The notes beneath the pieces are model-generated. The model worked only from the letters and a program-made list of their open reading frames with translations, had not been told where the DNA came from and searched no databases. This document shows positions 15,227-23,093 of a DNA stretch of 39,207 bases, piece by piece (within the stretch, counting starts at the first letter, position 1; every line of letters begins with the position of its first letter). This DNA comes from an uncultured Pirellulaceae bacterium. GTDB lineage: Bacteria > Planctomycetota > Planctomycetia > Pirellulales > Pirellulaceae. Where the stretch lies: the NCBI GenBank assembly GCA_905480235.1, contig CAJQPP010000158.1, positions 1 to 39,207 on the forward strand, in the 5' to 3' direction. The translations under genes were made by a program, and so were the position numbers.

Positions 15227-17053
15227 TTACCGTTCAGAGGCTTTGGTCGCTGGCGTATTTATACTCTCTTCCAGGCCCGCCGAATCGTCGGCTTGGGGCC
15301 AATAATCCTCGTCGTGCTCGGGGTTGCTGTATTCGTAAGGGCCTCGAGTAATTGTGGGAATATGCTGGAAATTGTCGTGGGGAGGTGGGGAATCCACCGT
15401 CCATTCCAATGTATTGGCGTGCCACGGATTTTTACCGGCTCGTTGGCCCCAAAACATGCTGTAAAAAAAGTTCACGATAAAGATCAGCTGTGCGGCAGCC
15501 ATGGCGAACGCACACCAAGTGATCATTCGATTCAGTGGCAGCAAATCTAAAAACTGTCCGCTGAAATAAGGGTCCGCCATGCGTCGGGGAAAGCCCCGCC
15601 ATCCAAGGATGTGCATGGGGAAGAAAGTACCGTTCAAAAAGACGAACGTTAACAGGAAATGCCATTTCCCGGCGGTTTCATTAAGCATCCGTCCGAACAT
15701 CTTGGGAAACCAAAAGTACAATGCGGAAAAAACGCCCATGATGGTGCCACCAAAAAGTACATAGTGGAAATGAGCCACGATGTAATAGGTGTCATGGACA
15801 AACTCATCGATGGAGTTAGCGGCCATCACGATGCCGGATAAACCTCCGATGATGAACATCGAAATGAAGGAGATTGAAAATAGCATCGAGGTCGTAAAGT
15901 GAATTCGCCCCCCCCACAGCGTTGCCAGCCAGTTGAAGACCTTCACGCTACTTGGCAAGGCGATCATCATCGTCGAAATCATGAACACCGTGCCCATAAA
16001 GGGGTGCATGCCGGACACGAACATGTGGTGTCCCCAGACGACAAACCCCATCCCAGCGATGGCACACATCGAATAAACCATCGGCCGGTAGCCAAAAAGT
16101 GGCTTGCGAGCGAAACAACAAAGGATGTCAGATACCATTCCCATGATCGGCAGGATCATGATGTAGACCGCGGGGTGTGAGTAAAACCAAAAGAGGTGTT
16201 GCCACAATAACGGTTGCCCCACCGTTCCGACGGTTTCGAAATTATTGATGATCAAATTATCAGGTGTAAAGAACCCGGTTCCCAAATGGCGGTCCATCAA
16301 CTGCATCACCAAGGCAACCGTCAAAACCGGTAATGCCAAAGCTTGGAGGATGGCGGTGATTAACAATCCCCAGATGGTCATGGGAAGCCGTAACATGTCG
16401 AGCCCGGGGGCACGTAAGAATAAAATAGTGGCGATGTAATTGATCGAACCAAGAATGCTCGATACACCCACAAATAACAGGCTTATCAGCCAAAGCGTTT
16501 GTGCCCAGCCACTGCCGGGTGATGCCTCCCAAACGGTTGATAAAGGTGGGTAGGCGGTCCAACCGGCTCCCGGACCGTAGCCCGGCGCGAAAAACGCCAT
16601 CAACAAACTGATGAAAGCGGGCCACATCAACCAATAGCTCAGCATATTCAGCTTGGGAAAAGCCATGTCCCGCGCCCCAATCATCAACGGGATCAGATAA
16701 TTACCAAAAGCGCCCAGTAGCAATGGGATGATGACGAAAAAGATCATCACAGTACCGTGCATGGTAAACAGCATGGTGTAGAACTCGGGCGATATCTGGC
16801 CACCCTCGCTCTGAAATAGCCACGAACCGATGATCGGGATTCTTGTCCAAGGCCAAGCCATTTGCCAGCGAATTGCCATCGCCAGCGCTCCCCCCATCAG
16901 CAACCAGATGAGTGCCGAAAAAAGAAATTGCAAGCCAATGACTTTATGATCGGTTGAGAATACGTAATGCCGCCAAAACCCTGGCTGCTGCGGCACAACG
17001 GATTCCCGATTTTCGAATTGAGAGTCAGCAGATTTCATCATTTGCCTGATCAA
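15227..17053 (-). CDS. coxA: Cytochrome c oxidase subunit I, A2 type
   Basis: This catalytic subunit reduces O2 and pumps protons in the inner membrane. The protein has 608 residues with twelve predicted helices. Ligands visible: His99 and His430 for the low-spin heme, His428 for the high-spin heme, and His293, His342 and His343 for CuB, with Tyr297 in position for the His-Tyr crosslink. The helix VI motif is Y291-S292-H293-P-A-V-Y: the usual A1-type glutamate (HPEVY) is replaced by Ala and the YS pair marks an A2-family oxidase. The N-terminus (1-25) and the acidic C-terminal tail (from about 560) are polar. The start overlaps the coxB stop (ATGA, 17050-17053). Confidence 0.96.
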   Translation of the reverse strand: MIRQMMKSADSQFENRESVVPQQPGFWRHYVFSTDHKVIGLQFLFSALIWLLMGGALAMAIRWQMAWPWTRIPIIGSWLFQSEGGQISPEFYTMLFTMHGTVMIFFVIIPLLLGAFGNYLIPLMIGARDMAFPKLNMLSYWLMWPAFISLLMAFFAPGYGPGAGWTAYPPLSTVWEASPGSGWAQTLWLISLLFVGVSSILGSINYIATILFLRAPGLDMLRLPMTIWGLLITAILQALALPVLTVALVMQLMDRHLGTGFFTPDNLIINNFETVGTVGQPLLWQHLFWFYSHPAVYIMILPIMGMVSDILCCFARKPLFGYRPMVYSMCAIAGMGFVVWGHHMFVSGMHPFMGTVFMISTMMIALPSSVKVFNWLATLWGGRIHFTTSMLFSISFISMFIIGGLSGIVMAANSIDEFVHDTYYIVAHFHYVLFGGTIMGVFSALYFWFPKMFGRMLNETAGKWHFLLTFVFLNGTFFPMHILGWRGFPRRMADPYFSGQFLDLLPLNRMITWCAFAMAAAQLIFIVNFFYSMFWGQRAGKNPWHANTLEWTVDSPPPHDNFQHIPTITRGPYEYSNPEHDEDYWPQADDSAGLEESINTPATKASER

Positions 17054-17835
17054 TAACCGCGGGTCTGGACGATTTCCATGAGCCAGTCTTCAAAATCTTT
17101 TGGGGATACGGTGCGCAGTCTTGCGCTCATGCGGAAATGGCCCCACCCGCAAAGTTCCATACAATTGATTTCCCAATCACCGTTTTGGGTAATCATAAAC
17201 CAGATTCTTGGCGACAGCCCGGGTACGATGTCTTGCTTTAAGCGAAGTTTATTGATGGCGAAACTGTGGATCACGTCCAGAGAGCGTAGTTCCGCCACAA
17301 TCTCCTCATGGGACGGCAAAACCAGTAAGTTCTCTGAAATCACATCGTCTCGAGTATCGAAGACCCCATCCAGACCCGGGTAAATAAACCGCCAGCCAAA
17401 TTGGTAAGCGACCACGCGGACGGTGGGTGTTTCGAGATCGGAGGAACCTGCGCCAGCAGGTTCAAACGCTCGATGATCCTCTTTGTTTGCCTGCCAATAG
17501 GGGAGTTGATGCATCGCCAAAAATACGAGGGTTCCCGCCGGAATGATGGTCCACAGCAATTCCAGCCAAATGGACTTGTGAACGTAACTGGCCACTTGCC
17601 GGTTCGTCGCGCGAAATCGAAACAGGCTGTAAGCCAGAAGCAGTCCGGTGCCAACGAAGACCACTGCGACGATGATGTGGAACAAATTGAAGAGGTAGTC
17701 AATCCCTTCGGTCCGTGGACCAATGGACTCGGGGAGCCAAGCATTTTGCAGCCCGACGTTAAAGACCGCGCCCAACACGATCAATAACCCGAGGACGGGG
17801 ACTGCCAAGAACAGAAGACTCCAAAAACGATCCAA
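17050..17835 (-). CDS. coxB: Cytochrome c oxidase subunit II (CuA)
   Basis: Subunit II receives electrons from cytochrome c through its binuclear CuA centre. The protein has 261 residues. Two membrane helices lie at about 5-25 and 48-72, with a third hydrophobic segment at 88-108 (IWLELLWTIIPAGTLVFLAM) that matches the second subunit II helix. The periplasmic cupredoxin domain keeps all CuA ligands: H190, C225, E227, C229, H233 and M236 (INCMELCGWGHFRM). The aromatic electron-entry patch is seen in YQFGWRF (144-150). An extra hydrophobic N-terminal helix means it may be longer at the front than usual. It lies nine bases after the cytochrome c gene and overlaps coxA by four bases. Confidence 0.95.
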   Translation of the reverse strand: MDRFWSLLFLAVPVLGLLIVLGAVFNVGLQNAWLPESIGPRTEGIDYLFNLFHIIVAVVFVGTGLLLAYSLFRFRATNRQVASYVHKSIWLELLWTIIPAGTLVFLAMHQLPYWQANKEDHRAFEPAGAGSSDLETPTVRVVAYQFGWRFIYPGLDGVFDTRDDVISENLLVLPSHEEIVAELRSLDVIHSFAINKLRLKQDIVPGLSPRIWFMITQNGDWEINCMELCGWGHFRMSARLRTVSPKDFEDWLMEIVQTRGY

Positions 17836-17844
17836 GTTAGTCCC

Positions 17845-19044
17845 TCATTGTTCTTTGATGAATGTTTCGTAGGGAAGTTCGATGAGGTAGGCCACGAGGG
17901 CCCAGACTTCGGCATCACTTAACGCTGGCGCGGCTGGCATGTTTGAGCCTTCAATGCCTGCCTTGACGCGGCGGTAGAGATCCTCGGGTCGACTGCCACC
18001 CCGAAAAACCAGTTGGCGCAAGTTGCGGGGGCGAATTTTCCGCGGCAGCAATGCTCCGGCTTCTAAAAAGGGTTGAACTTGCTCGCGTTTGTACGGGTCC
18101 ACGTTGGCTCGTTTGAGCCACTCGTTAGTCCAGTCATCGTAATTCTCAGTCTGGCCATCTCCCACACCGGTCTCACCATGACATTGTACGCAATTCGCTT
18201 TACCGAAAAATAATTTCTTGCCCACGTCGGAATAAAAATACATGCGTTGACCAAAATCGTCAGGCAGACCGTTCAACGGAACCACTTTCGTTTCGGCCTT
18301 GGTCCATTTGTTCAAAATTGGATCGACCAACTCCATCACAAGTTCCAGAGCATAATCGTAGTCCTCTTGATTAGCGTCCGTTTTAGGTGGCAGAAGATCC
18401 TCCCCTTCTTCCAAGTTGGTGAGTTCCTCTAGCAGAGCTCGTTCAACCTGTCCGCGAATACTGAGATACTTTACGTAATCCACCAAGGCGTCGATTTGAT
18501 CATCGGGAAGTAATGCAAATGAGGGCATGGCGGTTCCCGCAATCCCCCGCTTTAAGACTCGCCGAATGTCCTCATCGGTGGGCGGGCGATACATTTTGGT
18601 TGATTTGAATTTGAATTTTCCCAAGCGAAAATCTCTAGGATAGGGATTTAGCGAAGCGGCCGTCGGGCCCACGCCATCCCCTGAGATTCCGTGGCAGTGG
18701 GAGCAATGTTTGCGGTACAGACCGCGACCCGATGACAGATCCGAGGGAACAGGTCCCGCGGCTCGTTCTAGTCTCTCCGGGTCGACAAGCGATTCATGAC
18801 CCGCCGGGAAATGTGGCTGGTCAGGCGTACCGAAGAAAGCCGTCAGCAAATTACCTACTTGCTGGATGTGCTGCTCTGGAATCGGAGTTCCGTCTTGAAA
18901 TTCGGTTTCCAGCGTCAGTTTGTGCACAGCATTCATGTGAAACTGTGGTTCGGAGCCGCAGCCGGCAAAGAGCAGGGCGGTTACGGCAATCGAGACGAAA
19001 CCCGCTGGTATTACTAACGATTTACTGTTGAACATTCCAAACAT
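17845..19044 (-). CDS. Diheme cytochrome c lipoprotein, likely oxidase electron donor
   Basis: The protein has 399 residues. A signal peptide ends in the lipobox LLFAGC, so Cys29 is probably lipidated and the protein tethered to a membrane. Two class I cytochrome c domains follow: CSHCH (114-118) with the likely axial Met in GTAMPSF (173), and CVQCH (285-289) with Met in GIEGSNMPAAP near the C-terminus. An acidic linker (205-235) separates them. It sits nine bases upstream of coxB, so it is almost certainly the dedicated donor to the CuA site, carrying electrons from a quinol-oxidising complex. ATG 19044 is used; ATG 19035 is an alternative. Binding motifs are certain; the partner assignment is inferred from gene order. 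Confidence 0.92.
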   Translation of the reverse strand: MFGMFNSKSLVIPAGFVSIAVTALLFAGCGSEPQFHMNAVHKLTLETEFQDGTPIPEQHIQQVGNLLTAFFGTPDQPHFPAGHESLVDPERLERAAGPVPSDLSSGRGLYRKHCSHCHGISGDGVGPTAASLNPYPRDFRLGKFKFKSTKMYRPPTDEDIRRVLKRGIAGTAMPSFALLPDDQIDALVDYVKYLSIRGQVERALLEELTNLEEGEDLLPPKTDANQEDYDYALELVMELVDPILNKWTKAETKVVPLNGLPDDFGQRMYFYSDVGKKLFFGKANCVQCHGETGVGDGQTENYDDWTNEWLKRANVDPYKREQVQPFLEAGALLPRKIRPRNLRQLVFRGGSRPEDLYRRVKAGIEGSNMPAAPALSDAEVWALVAYLIELPYETFIKEQ

Positions 19045-19291
19045 GCCGTTGAAATCGGTCTCCCGGTGGTACGAGCCATCTCAGAATAACGTGCAAACTG
19101 GGGCGGCATAACCTAGATGGTTGATTCCCGATCGGTTTTGCCGGGAATAAAGTGAGATTTTCGCCATTTCACCGCGCCCCAAAATTTAAACCGACGAAGC
19201 CAGAGAACGGCAACGCCGGACCGCGACTCCCATGTCGGCCCATCGGAAGCTTTTCGGGGATAATCCAGCCACCTGTCAAAGGCCAGCAATA

Positions 19292-19441
19292 CTATTCCGC
19301 AAAAGCATCAAGATCAGAACGAATGGATTCCACTACCGTTTTATCGTACGGTACTTCCCGGGAGACGGTGCGCTGGCAAGCTGTTGAAAGCAGGACCAGC
19401 AAAAGCAGTATCATCCGGCAATACCAAAAGAAATTGCTCAC
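19292..19441 (-). CDS. Candidate 49-aa lipoprotein hidden between cupredoxin and cytochrome c genes
   Basis: A short frame begins at GTG 19441, six bases after the cupredoxin-like gene stops, and ends with TAG at 19292. It could instead start at ATG 19414 (40 residues). The hydrophobic stretch MILLLLVLLSTAC is followed by QRTVSREVPYDKTVVESIRS and DLDAFAE, the layout of a signal peptide with a lipobox-like cysteine and a short mature peptide. The tail is acidic and probably helical. No family is recognised. Position inside the oxidase block suggests a small accessory of the oxidase or cytochrome c. A Shine-Dalgarno site is lacking, so translation would rely on coupling. Supported only by sequence pattern and spacing. 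Confidence 0.5.
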   Translation of the reverse strand: MSNFFWYCRMILLLLVLLSTACQRTVSREVPYDKTVVESIRSDLDAFAE

Positions 19442-19447
19442 CGCTGA

Positions 19448-20269
19448 CTACTTTTCTTCGAGAAGGAATTCGGCAGGAATCGTCATGTCGCCTAAATCGA
19501 GCACACCCCCGTCCGGGATGGTGACCGTGATCTCGCCCCGTTTTCCAACCGCAGACTCGCCATCCTTTTCTAGAGCTCGTAAGTAGCCTCGCGTTGTGTG
19601 CCAGAACTGGAACTTCCATTCGCCCGCGGGAATGTTTTTGATGGTGAAACTTCCGTCTTCGTCGGTGACTGCGGCATAGGGTTCTTCACGTACCAATAAC
19701 AATGCCTCCATCCATGGGTGGGCGTCGCACTTGACTATGCCCGGCAGACGCGAGGCATCTTCCATCTCGATGGAGAGTGCTTGCCCGGCACCGAGGCTGC
19801 AGTTCTCTTCAAAATTCATGGTCACGACGTGGCAGTTATGCCCGATCCGATCGGAGTTTTTAAATTCGAGTGCTTGTCCCTTGCGGACGAAAATTGCTCG
19901 AGGTTCGAAGCGGCAGTTCACGTTATCAAGACTGACACTGGGGGCATCTTTATAGGAGGGGTGTGCCTCTGGCCGTTTTTTATCACTGCGACCAAAATAC
20001 ATCATGACGAATGCGTCTTGAAGTTGACCGTCAGGTCCGACCAATAACTTGCGGCTGGTGAAGGGCTTTCCGGTGTCCACGCAGTATTGCTTATCGTCGG
20101 TTGAGAGCGAGATTTCTGCCGCGGCTGGCACTTCTCCTGTGACCACAATTCGGCCTTTTAAGTGCCCGTACCCGGCATCTTGGGCCGATGCGGAAGAAGC
20201 GAATGCGACACAGAAACTAAAAATTACGAATGAGGCGACGAACAGACCTTTTTGAACCATGATTACCAT
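19448..20269 (-). CDS. Secreted cupredoxin-like protein with C-terminal beta-sandwich
   Basis: The protein has 273 residues with a signal peptide cleaved near ASSASAQ (about 30). Residues 35-195 resemble a plastocyanin-type fold: GHNCHVV supplies His144 (or 147), and CDAHPWM supplies C181, H184 and M187, the classic C-x2-H-x2-M copper loop. Residues 200-265 (VTDEDGSFTIKNIPAGEWKF) resemble a carboxypeptidase-regulatory/transthyretin-like beta domain. Related proteins in planctomycetes are often annotated as methylamine-utilisation-like, but I would not infer that substrate. It is probably a periplasmic electron carrier or copper handler serving the oxidase genes just downstream. ATG 20260 is an alternative start; neither has a clear ribosome site. 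Confidence 0.8.
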   Translation of the reverse strand: MVIMVQKGLFVASFVIFSFCVAFASSASAQDAGYGHLKGRIVVTGEVPAAAEISLSTDDKQYCVDTGKPFTSRKLLVGPDGQLQDAFVMMYFGRSDKKRPEAHPSYKDAPSVSLDNVNCRFEPRAIFVRKGQALEFKNSDRIGHNCHVVTMNFEENCSLGAGQALSIEMEDASRLPGIVKCDAHPWMEALLLVREEPYAAVTDEDGSFTIKNIPAGEWKFQFWHTTRGYLRALEKDGESAVGKRGEITVTIPDGGVLDLGDMTIPAEFLLEEK

Positions 20270-20433
20270 TTGAAATATCTGAAGATTAATGCGGTTTGTA
20301 CCTCAGTATAGCCCAACTCGGTGGTCATTTTCCAACCGACTTCTAGGCATTCTGCTACGCGACCTTTAGAATTCAGCCTTCTCGCCCCAAAAACAGGGGC
20401 GATACTCATTTAGGAAAATTCTGGCGGGCTCGA

Positions 20434-21735
20434 ATGAATGTACTTGTGGTTGGAAGTGGTGGGCGAGAACACGCTCTTGTGTGGAAAATTTCGCAGAGTA
20501 ACCGCGTTGAGCGCGTTTTTTGTGCCCCCGGAAATGCCGGTACCGAGACAGAAGCCGAGAACGTGGACATCGCAGCCGACGATATCCCCGCTTTGGTCGA
20601 ATTCGCAAAACAAAACCGCATCGCCCTGGTCGTTGTTGGCCCCGAACAGCCACTCTGCGATGGACTGGTGGATGCCCTCGACGAGGCCGGAATACGTTCT
20701 TTCGGTCCAGCCAAAAATGCTGCGGAATTAGAGGGCAGCAAAGCCTTTTGCAAAAATGTCTTGCGCCGAGCAAACGTGCCCACCGCGGATTTCAACATCT
20801 TTCAAAATCCAGAAGATGCAGAACGCTTTGTCAGCGAACGCTACGAGGAGACACCAGAGAATGTACCGTTGGTGGTGAAGGCCGACGGGTTGGCTGCTGG
20901 CAAGGGCGTCATCGTTTGCAGTAATCGCGACGAAGTATTTTTGGCGATCGACCAAATTGCACGCCAACTGCAGTTTGGCAAGGCTGGGCGGCAAATCGTT
21001 CTTGAAGAACGATTAACCGGCGTCGAGGCGAGCGTGCTGGCGATTACCGATGGTAAGACCATTGTCACATTACCTGCCGCACAGGATCACAAACCAGCGT
21101 GGGATGGCGACCAGGGTCCCAACACCGGAGGTATGGGTGCCTATTGCCCCACGCCATTAGTAGATGAGAAAATGTTCCACTGGATCGAAGAGAACGTTTT
21201 GTTGCCGACCGTGCACACCATGAAGCGATCGCGTACACCGTTTCACGGACTGTTATACGCGGGATTGATGATGACCCCTCAGGGGCCCAAAGTACTGGAA
21301 TATAATGTGCGGTTTGGTGACCCCGAATGTCAGCCGTTACTGTTCCGATTGAAAAGTGATCTTTTCGAACTCCTAATGGCTGCTGCCGAAGGCAACTTGG
21401 CTAATGTGCCGAGCTTGCAATGGGATGAGCGAACCGCCGTGTGTGTCGTTATGGCATCGGAAGGTTATCCGGGAGCTTACGAAAAAGGTAAAATCATCAG
21501 AGGATTGGACGAAGCAGCGAAGGTTCCCGATACCAAGGTTTTTCACGCGGGAACTCGCAGAGACGCAGCGGGCATCGTAACCGCGGGCGGAAGAGTTCTG
21601 GGGGTAACGGCAATGGGTAACTCCGTTGCGAATGCCAGATTACAGGCCTATAAAGCCGTCAAGTGCATTCGCTGGGATGGCGCTTGGTGTCGCAAAGACA
21701 TTGGCGACAAGGCATTGGACGTCCCTTCTGCCTAG
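20434..21735 (+). CDS. purD: Phosphoribosylamine-glycine ligase (GAR synthetase)
   Basis: PurD catalyses ATP-dependent ligation of glycine to 5-phosphoribosylamine, the second step of purine synthesis. The 433-residue protein is normal length. The N-terminal domain starts VLVVGSGGREHALVWKI. The ATP-grasp region carries VVKADGLAAGKGVIVC at about 149-164 and the glycine-rich DQGPNTGGMGAYCPTP loop. LEYNVRFGDPECQPLL supplies the Mg-ATP ligands, and the C-terminal domain follows (VVMASEGYPGAYEKGKII). All expected motifs are present. It is a single gene facing away from the cupredoxin gene across a 164-base gap and converging with the YacP-like gene 29 bases after its stop. Confidence 0.97.
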   Translation: MNVLVVGSGGREHALVWKISQSNRVERVFCAPGNAGTETEAENVDIAADDIPALVEFAKQNRIALVVVGPEQPLCDGLVDALDEAGIRSFGPAKNAAELEGSKAFCKNVLRRANVPTADFNIFQNPEDAERFVSERYEETPENVPLVVKADGLAAGKGVIVCSNRDEVFLAIDQIARQLQFGKAGRQIVLEERLTGVEASVLAITDGKTIVTLPAAQDHKPAWDGDQGPNTGGMGAYCPTPLVDEKMFHWIEENVLLPTVHTMKRSRTPFHGLLYAGLMMTPQGPKVLEYNVRFGDPECQPLLFRLKSDLFELLMAAAEGNLANVPSLQWDERTAVCVVMASEGYPGAYEKGKIIRGLDEAAKVPDTKVFHAGTRRDAAGIVTAGGRVLGVTAMGNSVANARLQAYKAVKCIRWDGAWCRKDIGDKALDVPSA

Positions 21736-21764
21736 TCAGTTATTGGATCATGCTGAAAACGGGT

Positions 21765-22400
21765 TTAAGCGTCGTCGAATAAATCGTCGGTGTACCCGGG
21801 TGGGAAGATAGAGTCGGAGGCCGGCAGTTCGGCTGGTTCATCCGACGCCAGCGTATTCTTTTTACGCGGCTTGGAGACTTTTTCATCCTCCAGGATGCCC
21901 TCGACATCCATCTGTTGCTTCCAGTATTCGACGTCAAATTCGTTTCTCGGGTAATCCGGTTTCTCACCATCCCGGTTTTTGGGTCGCTGAGTCTCGTTGG
22001 GGGACTTTGTTAACGAATCCAGCCATAAATCACTATCCATTGGTGTGGCCCCGCGGGCAATCGCGACACGTTGGATTTGGTGATCCGAGGAAACTACGAT
22101 TAACTGCTTGGGGGCGGAGTGCTTGCGGACCAACAGGTTAATCAGCTCGTCTGCACTAGAGTACTCATTAGCAAACTCCACCAACACATCATGACTCGTG
22201 AAACGGTTGGGAAGGTTTTTCTCACGAGAATCAAAAACGAGTGTGGTTCGTTTGCGGGTCCCCGCATCAAGGTACTTGGCAAGCATGCCTAGCAGCGTGT
22301 TGCGTGCTCGCTCTAAAGTGCCCGGACCTACGTTAGGACCCAGAATTCCTACGACGTGCAGAAGGTTATAGCCGTCAATAATAATAAATCTTTTGGCCAC
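21765..22400 (-). CDS. YacP/Rae1-like NYN-domain ribonuclease
   Basis: From GTG 22400 the protein has 211 residues and begins with the family signature VAKRFIIIDGYNLLHVVG, so this start is preferred over TTG 22460, which would add twenty unlike residues. The NYN/PIN-like domain (1-135) shows the acidic residues expected: D in IDGYN, D in LVFDSRE, SADELINLLVRKH, and VVSSDHQIQRVA. In Bacillus, YacP (Rae1) is a ribosome-associated endoribonuclease. Here a polar, charged tail (140-211) with a basic RKKN patch is added. It is close to the mini PEP-CTERM-like gene upstream and converges with purD. The family call is fairly certain; the substrate is unknown. Confidence 0.82.
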   Translation of the reverse strand: MAKRFIIIDGYNLLHVVGILGPNVGPGTLERARNTLLGMLAKYLDAGTRKRTTLVFDSREKNLPNRFTSHDVLVEFANEYSSADELINLLVRKHSAPKQLIVVSSDHQIQRVAIARGATPMDSDLWLDSLTKSPNETQRPKNRDGEKPDYPRNEFDVEYWKQQMDVEGILEDEKVSKPRKKNTLASDEPAELPASDSIFPPGYTDDLFDDA

Positions 22401-22468
22401 GAAGCAGTTCCGTGATGACTCGTTGAGTCCGAGAATGGCGGGAAGCGAGGCGAACTCCAAAGCTTTCG

Positions 22469-22723
22469 CTAGTTGGATTTGCGACGGACTAACATACCGC
22501 CGCCAATCGCGATCGCAAGGGCAATGATACCGAAGGTTGCGGGTTCGGTCAGCCGACTATCCGGTTCAATTTTTGGTTTCGGTGCCAGTGCGGGCTCAAC
22601 GTAGTCGACTTTCGAAACCACTTCTTGCTCGTTGTCTTTTTGGATGACATCCGAAAACGTCACCGCGCAAGTGCAGAAGAGACAAGCCAGAAAAACGGCG
22701 ATAAAAGTCGATCGGGGAAGCAT
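22469..22723 (-). CDS. Mini protein with PEP-CTERM-like sorting tail
   Basis: The protein has only 84 residues. Residues 1-25 are a signal peptide. A 33-residue acidic/proline-rich spacer follows. Residues 60-82 have the tripartite layout of a PEP-CTERM sorting signal: E60-P61-A62-T63-FG, a hydrophobic helix (IIALAIAIGGGMLV) and a basic end (RRK). Such tails normally follow a much larger exported domain and are processed by exosortase. Here almost nothing remains between signal and tail, so the mature peptide would be tiny. It lies 68 bases before the preferred YacP start, with no clear ribosome site. It could be a short surface peptide or a remnant. Tail recognition is good; meaning uncertain. 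Confidence 0.7.
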   Translation of the reverse strand: MLPRSTFIAVFLACLFCTCAVTFSDVIQKDNEQEVVSKVDYVEPALAPKPKIEPDSRLTEPATFGIIALAIAIGGGMLVRRKSN

Positions 22724-23093
22724 ATTTCAAGGAGTAAAAATCTGTGGTGATTCGGCGTTATCACGAATCCAGTATAAAGCAATGGTTATAGAAGTGTGCC
22801 CTTAAGCACTAAGCAAATGCTCAAATACCTTAAATTTCACATTGCAAAATATGCATAAACGCTTGTTTTTCTGGGCGTTTTGGTCGCTGATTAAGGCGTA
22901 TTTTCCGAATGTAACCCTTAGGCCGCTTTTAGTGTGGTTGAACCTTCGTTCGGCGTTCTGACCTCGGCCCCTAGCGCTGGGCATGTTCGAATTTGGCCAA
23001 TTTGGATAAAACCAATTTTTTGGGCCGTGGCTTGCTGATTGCGTCGGCAAGCCACGGCAACCACGCCTGCTTTAATATTGCTAAGGTAATTGC
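22724..23093. other. Intergenic region between mini PEP-CTERM-like gene and pyruvate kinase gene
   Basis: I see no credible ORF in this 370-base divergent region. It is AT-rich compared with the genes, contains a weak inverted repeat (AAACGC/GCGTTT at 22857-22880) and the strong hairpin listed separately at 23024-23058. Promoters of both flanking genes must lie here, but none matches consensus well enough to place. Confidence 0.5.
23024..23058 (+). promoter_or_regulatory. Perfect 12-bp hairpin in the leader of the pyruvate kinase gene
   Basis: GCCGTGGCTTGC (23024-23035) pairs perfectly with GCAAGCCACGGC (23047-23058) across an 11-base loop, ending 35 bases before the pyk ATG. There is no T tract on either side in the correct place, so it is not a simple terminator. 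It may be a leader structure that controls pyk, a protein-binding palindrome, or a transcript-stabilising stem. Confidence 0.5.

Noticed and set aside
22802..23050. 82-codon minus-strand frame upstream of pyk
   Set aside because: The composition is not coding-like and the frame runs through the pyk leader hairpin; treated as non-coding.
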